DNA of 64,000 nt from Sphingomonas glacialis (GTDB lineage Bacteria; Pseudomonadota; Alphaproteobacteria; Sphingomonadales; Sphingomonadaceae), in the NCBI RefSeq assembly GCF_006439055.1, contig NZ_RCZC01000003.1:1-64000 (forward strand), given 5' to 3'. Position numbers and translations under genes: made by a program. This document shows positions 44,223 to 54,262 of this stretch, one piece after another. The notes beneath the pieces are model-generated. The model made no database searches and was not told where the DNA came from. It saw only the letters and a program-made list of their open reading frames with translations. Each line of letters begins with the position of its first letter. Position 1 is the first letter of the stretch.

Positions 44223-46766
44223 ATGCTTCATGCAACCGGTCTGCGCCTGCACTTGTTGGTCGGCAGTGCCTTGATTGCTGTTCTGGCGTCTCCGGCACTG
44301 GCGCAAACTGCGCCAGCCAGCGATGCTCCGGCAACCAAGCCGGCCGCTGACACCGGCGCGACCACGCCCGCCGCAGCGCCCGACGATCAAGGCGCCGGAA
44401 TTGGCGACATCGTCGTGACCGCGACGCGCCGCGAGACAAACCTGCAAAAGACACCGATCTCGATCAGCGTGCTGAACTCGCAGGGTATCACCGATCGGCA
44501 TGTGCTCAGCCTGTTCAATCTCGCCGACGGTTCGATCCCGTCGTTGCGCATCGCGACGTTCGAGGCGCGTCAGTCGGCATTGACGATCGGCATTCGCGGC
44601 ATCGTGCCGTACGATCAGAATCAAACAGCGCGTGATGCGGGCGTTGGCGTCTACATCGACGGGGTCGCACTCAACAAGACGCAGGGCCTGAACGCCGCCT
44701 TGTTCGACATCGAGCGGATCGAAGTGCTGAAAGGTCCGCAGGGAACGCTGTTCGGCCGCAACACCGAGGGTGGCGCGCTGTCGCTGGTGACAAAGGCCCC
44801 GACCGGCGTTTTCGACGGCCGCATGACGGCTGGCGTCGGCAATTATGGCAGCCATAATGCCGATCTGCATGTCGATCTGCCCGCCTTCTACAATATCTCG
44901 CTGAAGTTCGACGGCGTGTACCAGCATCAGGACGCGACCGTGAAGGATCCGCTCGCCGGGTCGGTCGGCTGGAACTACTATGATCGCAAGGGTGGCCGCG
45001 CGGCAGCTCGCTGGCAGCCGGTCGACGGCCTCACTGCCGACTTCGCCTATGACTATGCGAAGGACGACAATACCCCACAGTACAGCCAGTTGGTCAGCTA
45101 CAACCCCAACGGGTACAACGTCGGCACCTATGGGGGTGCCACCGGCACCACGCTTCAGTTCAACGGGACCAACTGCAACGTAGCCGTTCCCGCTACCGGC
45201 GGCGTGAGCAATCCCTGTATTGCGCCAAAGGCACCGCTCGTCGGCGTCCATAGCGACCGCCAGAGCGTTGCCGACGTCGGTGTGCCGCAACAGGTCAGCA
45301 CCGACATCACGCACGGCTTCTCGGCCAATCTGAAATACAAGCTCGCCCCTTGGATCGAGTTGCGCTCGATCACCGCCTGGCGCGGCGTCAGCACCGACCA
45401 GTGGGACAATTCGGGCGGCCCCGAGCGCGTAACCTACGCGCCGAACGCGACCTTCAGCCGCTACAGCCTGTCGTTCCTGCGCCAGCACCAGTTCAGCCAG
45501 GAATTCCAGGCAGTCGGCAGCATTCCGCAGTTCGATTATGTCGTCGGTGCTTACTATTACACCGAAGACGCGAGCGAATATGCGGCCACGCCAACAACCA
45601 ACACCTGGAACGCTGACGGCACGGCCTACACGATCCGCAGCCCGATCGTCAGCGGGGCCATCACGTCGGCGAACTCGGGCTATCAGCCTGGTTACCAATT
45701 CATCACGCGCGACAGCCAGGCGAGCGATCACAATTATTCGGTGTTCGGCAACCTGACCTATACCCCCGCCGGTCTGGACATCGTCCACCTGACCGCCGGT
45801 GGTCGCTACACAAAGGACAAGCGCCACGGCACACTGTCGATCGTCAACGGTGACACGACGCCGAACAATGCGATCAATGGCGTGTTCTCCTTCTCGAACG
45901 AGGTCAATCGCTTCGACCCGATGCTAAACCTCGCCGTCGATGCGACGCGCGACATTCACCTGTACGCGAAATACGCCACCGGTTTCCGTGCCGGCGGTGC
46001 GAACGACCGCTCGCAGAGCTTCAACGCCTTTGGTCCAGAGTCGGTTAAGTCGTACGAAATCGGCGCGAAGATGGACTTCTGGAACCATCGCGCGCGTCTG
46101 AACCTGGCCGGCTATATCATGGACCGGAGCAACACCCAGTTCGACTTCGATCTGTACGACACCGCCACCGGCAGCCCGACGATCAACTCGCACATCGAGC
46201 AGACCCAGAACGCCGGCAACAGCAAGATCCGCGGAATCGAAGCCGATCTGACGGTCAAGCCGTTCCCGCAGCTGACGCTCACGGGTTCGTATGCCTACAC
46301 CTATTGGAAGGCCCCATCGGCGGTTAACTCGATCACCGGCGGTCTCCCGCAGCAGCTCTACATCGTCTACACCCCGACGAATGCCGCGTCGGGTTCGATC
46401 GATTATGTCACCCCGGTTCACATCGGTGATGCGAGCGTTCGTCTGCATCTCGACGGCAACTATGCGAGCAGCCAGTACAGCTTCCAGCTCGAACCGACCA
46501 AGACCGACGCCAGCTTCGTGATGAACGGGCGCCTTGCTCTTGCCGACATTTCGGTCACTGATCATAACAAGGTTACGGTATCAGTGTGGGCGCGCAATTT
46601 GCTGGACACGACCTACATCTACCGTCGTTCGGCCGCGAACTCGTCACCGACCTACAACTATAACGGGACCACTCTGGTCTCGACCAGCTATAGTGGTATC
46701 CTCGGTGATTACGCCAACTACAACCCGCCGCGTACCTGGGGCCTCGAGCTTTCGGCGAAGTTCTGA
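44223..46766 (+). CDS. TonB-dependent receptor
   Basis: An 847-residue outer-membrane receptor with a signal peptide ending SPALAQ. After an Ala/Pro-rich link comes the TonB box-like DIVVTATRRET, then the plug domain (TPISISVLNSQGITDRHV; GVGVYIDGVALNKTQG; IEVLKGPQGTLFGRNTEGGA), and the 22-strand barrel ending in Phe. Energy comes from TonB-ExbBD. The plug resembles sphingomonad receptors for complex carbohydrates or aromatic compounds. The GH130 neighbour favours a glycan, which is inference. A hairpin follows the stop. Confidence 0.92.
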   Translation: MLHATGLRLHLLVGSALIAVLASPALAQTAPASDAPATKPAADTGATTPAAAPDDQGAGIGDIVVTATRRETNLQKTPISISVLNSQGITDRHVLSLFNLADGSIPSLRIATFEARQSALTIGIRGIVPYDQNQTARDAGVGVYIDGVALNKTQGLNAALFDIERIEVLKGPQGTLFGRNTEGGALSLVTKAPTGVFDGRMTAGVGNYGSHNADLHVDLPAFYNISLKFDGVYQHQDATVKDPLAGSVGWNYYDRKGGRAAARWQPVDGLTADFAYDYAKDDNTPQYSQLVSYNPNGYNVGTYGGATGTTLQFNGTNCNVAVPATGGVSNPCIAPKAPLVGVHSDRQSVADVGVPQQVSTDITHGFSANLKYKLAPWIELRSITAWRGVSTDQWDNSGGPERVTYAPNATFSRYSLSFLRQHQFSQEFQAVGSIPQFDYVVGAYYYTEDASEYAATPTTNTWNADGTAYTIRSPIVSGAITSANSGYQPGYQFITRDSQASDHNYSVFGNLTYTPAGLDIVHLTAGGRYTKDKRHGTLSIVNGDTTPNNAINGVFSFSNEVNRFDPMLNLAVDATRDIHLYAKYATGFRAGGANDRSQSFNAFGPESVKSYEIGAKMDFWNHRARLNLAGYIMDRSNTQFDFDLYDTATGSPTINSHIEQTQNAGNSKIRGIEADLTVKPFPQLTLTGSYAYTYWKAPSAVNSITGGLPQQLYIVYTPTNAASGSIDYVTPVHIGDASVRLHLDGNYASSQYSFQLEPTKTDASFVMNGRLALADISVTDHNKVTVSVWARNLLDTTYIYRRSAANSSPTYNYNGTTLVSTSYSGILGDYANYNPPRTWGLELSAKF

Positions 46767-46777
46767 CCTCGTAGAGC

Positions 46778-46809
46778 GCTGGAACCCTTCCCTCGGGCGG
46801 GGTTCCAGC
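46778..46809 (+). terminator. Hairpin terminator behind the TonB receptor
   Basis: A perfect 10-bp stem (GCTGGAACCC) with a 12-base loop begins 12 bases after the receptor stop, in the gap between two converging genes. It may serve both strands. The T run is weak. Confidence 0.65.
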
Positions 46810-46871
46810 TGCCTTCTCCGTTTCGCACCGGAAGAGCGCACCTTATTGCCGTCGAACTGTTTTGACTTCGG

Positions 46872-47549
46872 TCAGCCCTTGGCGAGCGCCATATAGCCGA
46901 CCCCTCGGGCGGTCACGATCACATCGTCGGCGCCGAGCGTAGTCAATCGCCGGCGCACCTCCGCGATCGTAGATGTGAGCGTGCTCGCAACCGCGTCATC
47001 ACTGAATTTCCAGATGCTAGCGTAGAGATTTTCGCGGGGGACAACGGTTCCCGCGCGTTCGGCCAAGGCCCATAGCAATCGGATCTGGGTGCGACTGAGC
47101 GCTACACAGCGATTGCCCCGAGCGACGGTGCGCGCGCCTTGGTCGATTTCCAGTCCACCCAGCCGAATACGACTGATCCGTGCAGAGCGAGCCCGCGGAT
47201 GCACCAATGCGTTGGTATGATGTTCGATCTCGGTCACGGTCACTGGCTTTGCGAGGAAGACATCCGCACCTGCGTCCTGCGCTACACGACGCAGCCCGAC
47301 GCTGGCGTGCTGGGACAGCAGCACAATCGGCTTGCGCACATTGCGTCGGCGCAAATGGCGAACGACTTCTGGGCCTTGAAGATAAGGTGCACAATCGTCG
47401 ACGATAATCACATCGAATTCGTTGCTCTCGGGCAGAGAGAGCGCGATAAGCCCGCTTTTATCGGAATGATATGGGTATCCTGAAGCAACACAATGACCTA
47501 TCAGCTCATGTGTTGTTCGATCATCTGATGAAATTATCAGAAATCTCAT
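46872..47549 (-). CDS. OmpR-type response regulator
   Basis: A 225-residue two-domain regulator. The receiver has an acidic pair in LIISSDDRTTHELIG, the phosphorylated Asp in FDVIIVDDCAPYLQGPEVV, and the Lys in VFLAKPVTVTEIE. The C-terminal winged helix is RCVALSRTQIRLLWALAERAG, with ASTLTSTIAEVRRRL as recognition helix. No kinase gene is adjacent, so its partner lies elsewhere. It converges with the TonB receptor gene. Confidence 0.87.
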   Translation of the reverse strand: MRFLIISSDDRTTHELIGHCVASGYPYHSDKSGLIALSLPESNEFDVIIVDDCAPYLQGPEVVRHLRRRNVRKPIVLLSQHASVGLRRVAQDAGADVFLAKPVTVTEIEHHTNALVHPRARSARISRIRLGGLEIDQGARTVARGNRCVALSRTQIRLLWALAERAGTVVPRENLYASIWKFSDDAVASTLTSTIAEVRRRLTTLGADDVIVTARGVGYMALAKG

Positions 47550-47860
47550 CGCGATTATTCGCCTTTAACCTTCAGGCGCGCATAACTTGCGCCTCGATCG
47601 CGGTTTTTCCTATCCGCCAATCTCGAACATCCGGAAAGTGAAATGAAATTCACTTCGCGATCCGGGATTGAGCTGGTCATGGCATCAGGTCATCGATCGA
47701 CACGCGCGAAGGTGGGCATTCGCGTTGTCACAGCGGGGGAAGACGGAGGCCGACTGCGGGCGGAGAGCTGCGCTTCGCGGCTGCTCACGCCGCATCGCAC
47801 CGGCTCCTGGCGGGCGCGATCGACTATGATCGCGCGAAAGGAACCACTAGGCAGGACCGG
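47550..47860. other. Divergent intergenic region before the ClC gene
   Basis: About 310 bases with the promoters for the response regulator and for the ion-transport operon. A 73-codon frame from 47643 has no protein character. No operator repeat was found. Confidence 0.3.
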
Positions 47861-49606
47861 ATGAATACGCGGCTTCTACTTAAAACATGGGCGACTCTGC
47901 GCCGTCAGGCCCGCGCCAGCGAAGTGGCATTCATCCTCGTCGCCGTTGGCATCGGCGCATGCTCAGGCCTGGCGAGCGCGGTTATCGGCGCACTTGCGCG
48001 AACTCTGCAGCATTGGCTGTTTGCGCTTCCGGCAACGACGCGGCTCAGCGCATTACCGACGCTTGGGTGGCAGTCGCTATTGGCGCTGCCGCTAGGTGGC
48101 GCGTTACTGGCGCTATTCTCTTGGGCTAGCAGGGTCCGGCAGCGGCGGCTCGTCGACGCTGTGGAAGCGAACGCACTGCACGGCGGCCGCATGTCGATGC
48201 CGGACAGCCTGATCATCGCGGGCCAGACAGTCGTCTCGAACGGGTTTGGCGCATCGGTCGGTCTTGAAGCCGCCTATGCGCAGGTTGGCGGCGCGCTGGC
48301 TTCGTTTGCTGGCACCGCCCTCAACCTTCGCCGCTCGGACCTGCGCATCCTCGTCGGGGCCGGGGCCGGCGCCGCGATCGCGGGAGCCTTTGGGGCACCG
48401 CTGGCAGGCGCCTTTTATGCATTCGAAATCGTGATTGGCGCTTACACGCCCGTGTCGCTCGCCCCGGTCGTTGCTGCAGCATTGACCGGGTCCTTCGTCG
48501 CCCAGCTTTGCGGAGCGCAGCCCTATCTGATTGAGGAAGTTTCGGGCACGCCGGTCGAGACCCATCATTACCTTATCTACGCCGGGTTGGCCGTGATCTG
48601 CGCTCTTATGGGAATTGGCCTGATGCGCGCAGTGGCCGTGGTCGAGGCGGGCGCACGGCGGGCACGGTTGCCGACTTGGGCGCGGCCGGCGGTGGGCGGC
48701 GCGTTGCTCATACCGGTCGCGATCATCTCCCCGCAGGCACTGTCGGCAGGGCATGGCGCGCTCCATACCGACCTGATGATCGGCACTTCGCTCGGCTTCA
48801 TCGCGCTGGTCCTGGCGCTCAAGAGTCTGGCCTCGATTATATCGCTTGGCTTCGGCTTCCGCGGCGGCCTGTTCTTTGCGTCGCTGTTTCTCGGGACGCT
48901 GGCCGGACATCTGTTCGCGGGGCTCCTCGAACTCGCGGTCGGGTATCCCGTGGTCGATCCGTCGAATGCGGCGATGGTCGGCATGGCCGCGCTTGCAGTC
49001 GCGGTCATCGGCGGCCCTTTCACCATGGCAATGCTGGTGCTCGAGGCGACCCGCAACTGGTCGTTGACCGGCGCGGTGCTTGCCGCCTCGCTGGTCGCAT
49101 CCACGCTGGTGCGCGAAGTGTTCGGCTATTCCTTCTCGACCTGGCGGCTTCACCTGCGCGGCGAGACGATCAAGAGCGCGCGCGACATCGGGTGGGTCCG
49201 CTCGCTGACAGCCGGTCGGATGATGCGCCGCGAAACGAGCAAGACACAGACCGATCTGACGATCGGGGAGTTTCGTCGGCGCTTTCCGCTGGGTGCAACC
49301 AGTCGCGTGGTGCTCGTCGATGAAGCTGGCCACTATTCCGGTATTGCGCAGACCGCCGCTGCTTATGCCGATGGCGTCGATCCCTCGAGAAACATCGCGA
49401 CGTTGGCCATCAACAAGGATGCCGCGCTGACGCCGGAGATGGACATCCTCGCGATCATGAAGCGTTTCGACGCATCGGGCGCGGACGAACTCGCCGTGCT
49501 GGATGAGGACAGGTCGATCCTCGGCCTGCTATCCGAAGCCTTCGTTCGCAGACGCTATGGCGAGGAATTGGACAAGAGCCAGCGTGAACTCTTCGGGGAG
49601 GGCTGA
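47861..49606 (+). CDS. ClC-family chloride channel/antiporter with CBS region
   Basis: A 581-residue ClC protein with about ten membrane spans. GFGASVGLEAAYAQVGGA stands for the GREGP gate (the Glu is kept), GAGAGAAIAGAFGAPLAGAFYAFE is the following pore helix, and GFGFRGGLFFASLFLG is the GxFxP-type anion-binding stretch. The cytosolic tail (about 440-581) looks like paired CBS domains, with RRFPLGATSRVVLVDEAG and FDASGADELAVLDEDRS. It is first in a plus-strand set with DUF202, SLC13 and a two-component system. Whether it is a channel or a proton-coupled exchanger is open. Confidence 0.88.
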   Translation: MNTRLLLKTWATLRRQARASEVAFILVAVGIGACSGLASAVIGALARTLQHWLFALPATTRLSALPTLGWQSLLALPLGGALLALFSWASRVRQRRLVDAVEANALHGGRMSMPDSLIIAGQTVVSNGFGASVGLEAAYAQVGGALASFAGTALNLRRSDLRILVGAGAGAAIAGAFGAPLAGAFYAFEIVIGAYTPVSLAPVVAAALTGSFVAQLCGAQPYLIEEVSGTPVETHHYLIYAGLAVICALMGIGLMRAVAVVEAGARRARLPTWARPAVGGALLIPVAIISPQALSAGHGALHTDLMIGTSLGFIALVLALKSLASIISLGFGFRGGLFFASLFLGTLAGHLFAGLLELAVGYPVVDPSNAAMVGMAALAVAVIGGPFTMAMLVLEATRNWSLTGAVLAASLVASTLVREVFGYSFSTWRLHLRGETIKSARDIGWVRSLTAGRMMRRETSKTQTDLTIGEFRRRFPLGATSRVVLVDEAGHYSGIAQTAAAYADGVDPSRNIATLAINKDAALTPEMDILAIMKRFDASGADELAVLDEDRSILGLLSEAFVRRRYGEELDKSQRELFGEG

Positions 49607-49706
49607 TCCGACGCGATGCGGGCCGGCGATTGATCGGGTTCTATCCCGTACCGGACCGCTTGGGGCAGGTCGTAACGAATACACGCGTGGCGCGTTGGAC
49701 CGCGCT

Positions 49707-50144
49707 ATGGAAGCTCAGCAGCAGAAGGACGCCGAAAGGGCGCATTCGAAACTCGCCGACAGCGCCGGCAAGCTGACACAAAGCGCCGAACAGCAGACCG
49801 ACAGCGCCGACCGTCGCACAGAACTTGCCGCGGATCGGACTGTGCTCGCGGCCGAGCGCACCTATGCTGCCTGGGTACGCACCGGTCTCGCCGCTCTGGC
49901 GTCGGGCATCGGAGCGCGCGCGCTGCTCGACACGCTTGTGGCCAGCTGGCTGATCGATGTTGCCGGATCGGTGCTGATCCTTTTCAGCGCCTTCTGCTTC
50001 GCCGCGGCGGTATGGCGCCAGATTGGGACGGTCGCACCGCCCCGCCCCGATACGCGCCGCATTCCACCGGCACTGCTGATTCTGGTCAACGGCGTTCTGG
50101 TGCTGGTAAGCCTTGCCGCCCTGGTTGGAATGTGGACGCGATGA
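49707..50144 (+). CDS. DUF202 (YidH-like) membrane protein
   Basis: A 145-residue protein: a polar, heptad-like N-terminus (about 1-45), then the DUF202 core DRTVLAAERTYAAWVRTGLAAL, with three membrane spans. The function of the family is unknown. ATG 49707 was chosen since the residues upstream are not protein-like. The stop overlaps the SLC13 start (ATGA), so the two are coupled. Confidence 0.82.
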   Translation: MEAQQQKDAERAHSKLADSAGKLTQSAEQQTDSADRRTELAADRTVLAAERTYAAWVRTGLAALASGIGARALLDTLVASWLIDVAGSVLILFSAFCFAAAVWRQIGTVAPPRPDTRRIPPALLILVNGVLVLVSLAALVGMWTR

Positions 50145-51919
50145 CGACGCAACAGGTTCTTTCCTTTTCGATTATTGGTGGTGCCATCCTTTGTTTTGCA
50201 TGGGGTCGCTTCCGCTATGATCTCGTGTCGCTGGTAGCCTTGCTCGTCGGCCTCGTCGTCGGCGTCGTGCCTGCCAAAACGGCGTTCAGCGGCTTTACCA
50301 GCGATGTCGTCATCATCATCGCGTCCGCCCTGGTAGTGAGTGCGGGGATTGCACGGTCCGGTGTGATCGAATGGGCGATCCGGCCGGTAACCGCTCGGCT
50401 GAAGCGACCCCGGTCGCAGGTACCCGTCATGGCTGGCGCAACCGCAATGCTCTCGATCTTCACCAAGAACGTGGGGGCGCTGGCGATCCTGATGCCGGTC
50501 GCGCTGCGCATGGGGCGCGAAAAGGAATCGTCCCCCACCTCCTTGCTCATGCCGATGTCCTTCATGTCACTGCTTGGTGGTCTGGTGACGCTGGTCGGCA
50601 CCTCGACCAACATCATCGTGAGTCAGGTGCGCGAGCAGACGCTCGGCCAGCCCTTTCACATGTTCGATTTCGCGCCAGTCGGTCTTGTGCTGACGCTGTT
50701 CGGGCTTGTGTTCGTCAGCTTTGGCTGGCGCTTGCTGCCCCGCGACCGGCAAGGCCGCGCGGCATTGGGCGAGGTGACGGCGGCTGCGCCGTACAGCACC
50801 GAGGCCAGGATCGCCGATACCTTGCCGTCGACACTTCAGACTGTCGCAGATCTCAAGCTGGACGATGACGGCGTCAAGCCGCTCGCACTCATTCTGCCCG
50901 ATGGCGCGCGTCAATCACCGACGCCCGACATGCGCCTCGTCGCGGGCGCAACGCTGATCCTCGAGGGAGACGACGCCGCGCTGGACCGGGCGCTGGCGCG
51001 CTTGCCGCTGTCCTCGGAGCGCGACAAGGCGTCGCTGGAGAAGGAAAGCGCTGCCGAAGAGACGCGCACGGTCGAAGCTGTCATCCAGCCCAATTCCCAG
51101 CTGATCGGCGAGACCGCCGAGCGCGCCCGGATGCAGGAGCGCTATGGCGTTCAGTTGCTCGGCATCGCGCGCAACCGCGAACGCATCACCGATCGCATGC
51201 GCGATGTTCGCCTCCGTGCCGGCGATATGCTGGTGCTGCGCGCGGGCGAGACCGCGTTGCCCGATACGATGGCGAACCTCGGTCTCCTGCCACTCGCCGA
51301 ACGATCAGTGCGGATCGGGGATCAGCGGGGCCGCTGGTTGCCAGTACTTATCCTTGCCGTGGCAATGCTGTTGCTTGCGTTGCGCGTCGTGCCGGTCGCA
51401 ACCGCCTTTTTCGGAGCAGCCGTGATGATGGTCGTCGTCGGAGCCTTGTCGATGCGCGAAGCGATCGAATCGCTTGAACCGGAAGTGTTGATCTTGATCG
51501 GCGCCCTGACGCCTCTGAGCGAAGCGGTTCGACAGACCGGCGGAACGGACCTCGTCGCCCATCTTCTCGTTGGCCAGCTGCATGGCTTGGCGCCGATGCT
51601 GGCGCTCGGTGCGATCATGATCGTTGCAATGGCCTGCTCACCTTTTCTGCACAATGCCCCGACTGTGCTGGTCCTGGGGCCGATCGCGGTGAGCGTCGCC
51701 AAAGGCCTAGGTCTGGGACCCGATGCTTTCCTGATGGCCGTAGCGACCGGCGCGGGATGCGATTTTCTCACCCCTATCGGTCATCAGTGCAATACGCTGG
51801 TGATGGGGCCGGGGGGATATCGCTTTGGTGATTATTGGCGGCTCGGATTGCCATTATCGTTCCTCGTTATTCTTGTTGGGACGCCGATGATCGCGTGGGT
51901 CTGGCAACTGGGCATTTGA
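50141..51919 (+). CDS. SLC13-family permease with RCK/TrkA-C domains
   Basis: A 592-residue anion transporter of the SLC13/DASS type. The first membrane half has SIFTKNVGALAILMP and GLVTLVGTSTNIIVS (hairpin plus SNT-like substrate motif). In the middle are two TrkA-C domains (about 200-390; ALILPDGARQSPTPDMRLVAGATLIL and the second LRAGDMLVLRAG, named by their ends). The second half has CSPFLHNAPTVLVLGPIA and TGAGCDFLTPIGHQCNTLVMG. Such proteins carry sulphate or dicarboxylates. Coupled to DUF202. Confidence 0.88.
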   Translation: MTTQQVLSFSIIGGAILCFAWGRFRYDLVSLVALLVGLVVGVVPAKTAFSGFTSDVVIIIASALVVSAGIARSGVIEWAIRPVTARLKRPRSQVPVMAGATAMLSIFTKNVGALAILMPVALRMGREKESSPTSLLMPMSFMSLLGGLVTLVGTSTNIIVSQVREQTLGQPFHMFDFAPVGLVLTLFGLVFVSFGWRLLPRDRQGRAALGEVTAAAPYSTEARIADTLPSTLQTVADLKLDDDGVKPLALILPDGARQSPTPDMRLVAGATLILEGDDAALDRALARLPLSSERDKASLEKESAAEETRTVEAVIQPNSQLIGETAERARMQERYGVQLLGIARNRERITDRMRDVRLRAGDMLVLRAGETALPDTMANLGLLPLAERSVRIGDQRGRWLPVLILAVAMLLLALRVVPVATAFFGAAVMMVVVGALSMREAIESLEPEVLILIGALTPLSEAVRQTGGTDLVAHLLVGQLHGLAPMLALGAIMIVAMACSPFLHNAPTVLVLGPIAVSVAKGLGLGPDAFLMAVATGAGCDFLTPIGHQCNTLVMGPGGYRFGDYWRLGLPLSFLVILVGTPMIAWVWQLGI

Positions 51920-52013
51920 ACGCAGTGGCGTGCTGGGCAGCTCGGTCGTACTGCCCCCGCCGAAGCCAGCCTCCTCGCCAGGACGCGCTCAACGGCAGTA
52001 AGAGGACCGCGCC

Positions 52014-52691
52014 ATGGCCAAAATACTTGTCATCGAAGACGATTCGGACACTGCCGACCAGATCATCGGTGCGCTCACAGCGCACGGACATGTTGCGACG
52101 CACGAAGCTGACGGAAGATCGGCGCTCGAGCGCGCGACGCGGGAACCGTTTGATGCCGCGACGCTCGATCGGATGTTGCCGGGGCTCGATGGTCTCTCGC
52201 TGGTTTCGGAATTGCGTTTGCGACGCATCTCTCTGCCCGTGTTGATGATCAGCGCTCTCAGTGACATCGATGAGCGGATTGCAGGGCTGCGCGCCGGGGG
52301 AGACGATTATCTTGTGAAGCCGTTCGCGCCCGAGGAAATGGCGATGCGGATCGAGGTCCTGCTGCGTCGGCGCGAAGACTCGAGCCCTGCCGCGCTGCTG
52401 CACGCGGGAAGCATTACGATCGATGTTATTCGCCGCGAGGTGACCGTCGACGGGCAACCCGTGCGTCTGCTGCACATGGAATATCGTTTGCTCGAGTTTC
52501 TCGTACGCAATGCCGGCGATACGTTGAGCCGGCGCATCATCTTCGAGCAGGTCTGGGGTTACTATTTCGACCCCGGCGCCAACCTCATCAACGTGCATAT
52601 CGGCCGCCTCCGCAAGAAGCTGGATCGCCCGGGGCGGCCGTCCGCGATCGTCACCGTAAAGGGTGAGGGGTATCGCTTCGATGCCGTTTGA
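52014..52691 (+). CDS. OmpR-family response regulator
   Basis: A 225-residue regulator starting AKILVIEDDSDTADQIIGAL. The phospho-acceptor Asp is in TLDRMLPGLDGLSLV, the Lys in YLVKPFAPEEMAMRIEVLL. The winged helix has MEYRLLEFLVRNAGDTLSRR and NVHIGRLRKKLDRPG. The gene overlaps its kinase by 11 bases. It is 94 bases behind the SLC13 gene on the same strand and may belong to that transcript. Confidence 0.93.
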   Translation: MAKILVIEDDSDTADQIIGALTAHGHVATHEADGRSALERATREPFDAATLDRMLPGLDGLSLVSELRLRRISLPVLMISALSDIDERIAGLRAGGDDYLVKPFAPEEMAMRIEVLLRRREDSSPAALLHAGSITIDVIRREVTVDGQPVRLLHMEYRLLEFLVRNAGDTLSRRIIFEQVWGYYFDPGANLINVHIGRLRKKLDRPGRPSAIVTVKGEGYRFDAV

Positions 52692-54045
52692 GCGGCTGCA
52701 TTTCGACCAGATCCGCAAGACCAGCACCTTCAGACTGACGGCGCTGCTGGGTCTGGTCTTCGCGGTCGGCGTGGTCGCGCTACTTGGGCTGATCTATGGT
52801 TTGTCGGCGCGCGAGTTGACGCTTCGGACCGACCGTATCCTTCGGATTGAGGCCATCCGCTTGCAGGCCAGTTCGGCGGAAAGCCTGCCCGATCGGATTG
52901 TCGCTGAAATCGGCCGCAGCGCGAGCGGGCTCAACTCTTTCGCGCTGCAATCGCGCAGTGGCGAGAGGATTGTCGGCAATCTGCAGGTCGTCCGCACGTT
53001 CAAGTTCGATCATCCCGTCAACATCTCCGCCAAGCCGGGCATTCATGGGCCACTCCGGGTGCTCGCGATCCAGGCTCCAACCGGCGAAACCATTCTCATT
53101 GCACGCGACATCACACCGATCGTCGATCTGCGACTACGTATTCTCCAAATCCTCATCGGCAGCGGTATCGCGATCGTCATGCTGGTGCTCGGGGCGGGCG
53201 TCTTGCTGAGCCTGGCGCCGCTGCGCCGCGTACGCGACCTGCAGGCGGCAAGTCGTGCCATCGCGGCCGGGCACTTCGATCTGCGCATGCCCGTCAGTGG
53301 GCGTGGCGACGAACTCGATCTGTTCGCGGGGACCGTCAACTCGATGATCGAAGAGGTCGAACGCGTCGTGGCACAGGTCAAGGGTGTCACCGATGCGATC
53401 GCACACGATCTTCGGACGCCGCTCGCGCACGTCCGCGGACATTTGCAGCGTGCGATCGCACTGCCGGATACGGATCCTCGATCCGTCGCTCTTGCCAAGG
53501 CCGCGACGATCGACTTGGACCTAGTGCTCGAACGGTTCGCCGCGCTGCTGCGCATCTCCCAGTTGGAGGCGCGCGGTCGGCAAGCCGGGTTCGCGACGGT
53601 TCCCATTGGTCCGTTACTTGGGAGTGTCTGCGATCTGTATGAGCCGTTAGCCGAGGAGGCGGGCGTAGCGCTCGAGCTCGGAGAAATGTCCGACGCGACC
53701 ATCCGGTGTGACCCACAATTATTGTTCGAGGCAGTCAGCAATCTCCTCGATAACGCCATAAAATTTACCGGTGCGGGTGGCCGTGTCAGCCTGTCGGTCA
53801 TGACGGAAGCCAGCGCGGTTGTGATGGTCGTCCGGGACAACGGGCCAGGCCTTGAAGCATCTGATCGGCAGGCCGCGCTGCGGCGCTTTTACCGGGGGGT
53901 CGATGCTGCAGGCATTCCCGGTACCGGTCTTGGCCTGAGCATCGTTGCAGCCATCACGCATCTGCATGGGTTCGGCTTGGAACTGGACGATGCGGCGCCG
54001 GGCTTGATCGTACGCATCCGGGCCTTGATCGCGCAACCGGCGTGA
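52681..54045 (+). CDS. Sensor histidine kinase
   Basis: A 454-residue membrane kinase. Two membrane spans (about 17-39 and 150-175) enclose a sensor domain of about 110 residues, then a HAMP region (RRVRDLQAASRAIAAGHFDL). The H-box is VTDAIAHDLRTPLAHVRGHL, the N-box is LLDNAIKFTG, and the G-boxes are VVRDNGPGLEA and GTGLGLSIVAAI. The start lies within the end of the response-regulator gene, the usual coupling. The signal is unknown. Ion or acid stress linked to the transporters before it is a guess. Confidence 0.93.
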   Translation: MPFERLHFDQIRKTSTFRLTALLGLVFAVGVVALLGLIYGLSARELTLRTDRILRIEAIRLQASSAESLPDRIVAEIGRSASGLNSFALQSRSGERIVGNLQVVRTFKFDHPVNISAKPGIHGPLRVLAIQAPTGETILIARDITPIVDLRLRILQILIGSGIAIVMLVLGAGVLLSLAPLRRVRDLQAASRAIAAGHFDLRMPVSGRGDELDLFAGTVNSMIEEVERVVAQVKGVTDAIAHDLRTPLAHVRGHLQRAIALPDTDPRSVALAKAATIDLDLVLERFAALLRISQLEARGRQAGFATVPIGPLLGSVCDLYEPLAEEAGVALELGEMSDATIRCDPQLLFEAVSNLLDNAIKFTGAGGRVSLSVMTEASAVVMVVRDNGPGLEASDRQAALRRFYRGVDAAGIPGTGLGLSIVAAITHLHGFGLELDDAAPGLIVRIRALIAQPA

Positions 54046-54262
54046 AGTTCAATCATGCGCGCTTATGGTTAGCGCGTATCGACCGGGGCCCCGCGTTCGT
54101 CGGGAAGCATCGGGTTCTTCATGCCATTTCCCGTCCTCCCCTATTTCGAACAGAGAAATGGGAACGGCGAAGCTTACTGCGACGGAAATGCCGAAGAGCT
54201 GCGTTTAACGGTCATCTGGTCGCCAAACGGGTTGCCAGGCAACGTATGCGAGGAAGAGCGTT

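Noticed and set aside
47643..47864. A 73-codon frame before the ClC gene
   Set aside because: No signal, domain or ribosome site; better read as the promoter region.
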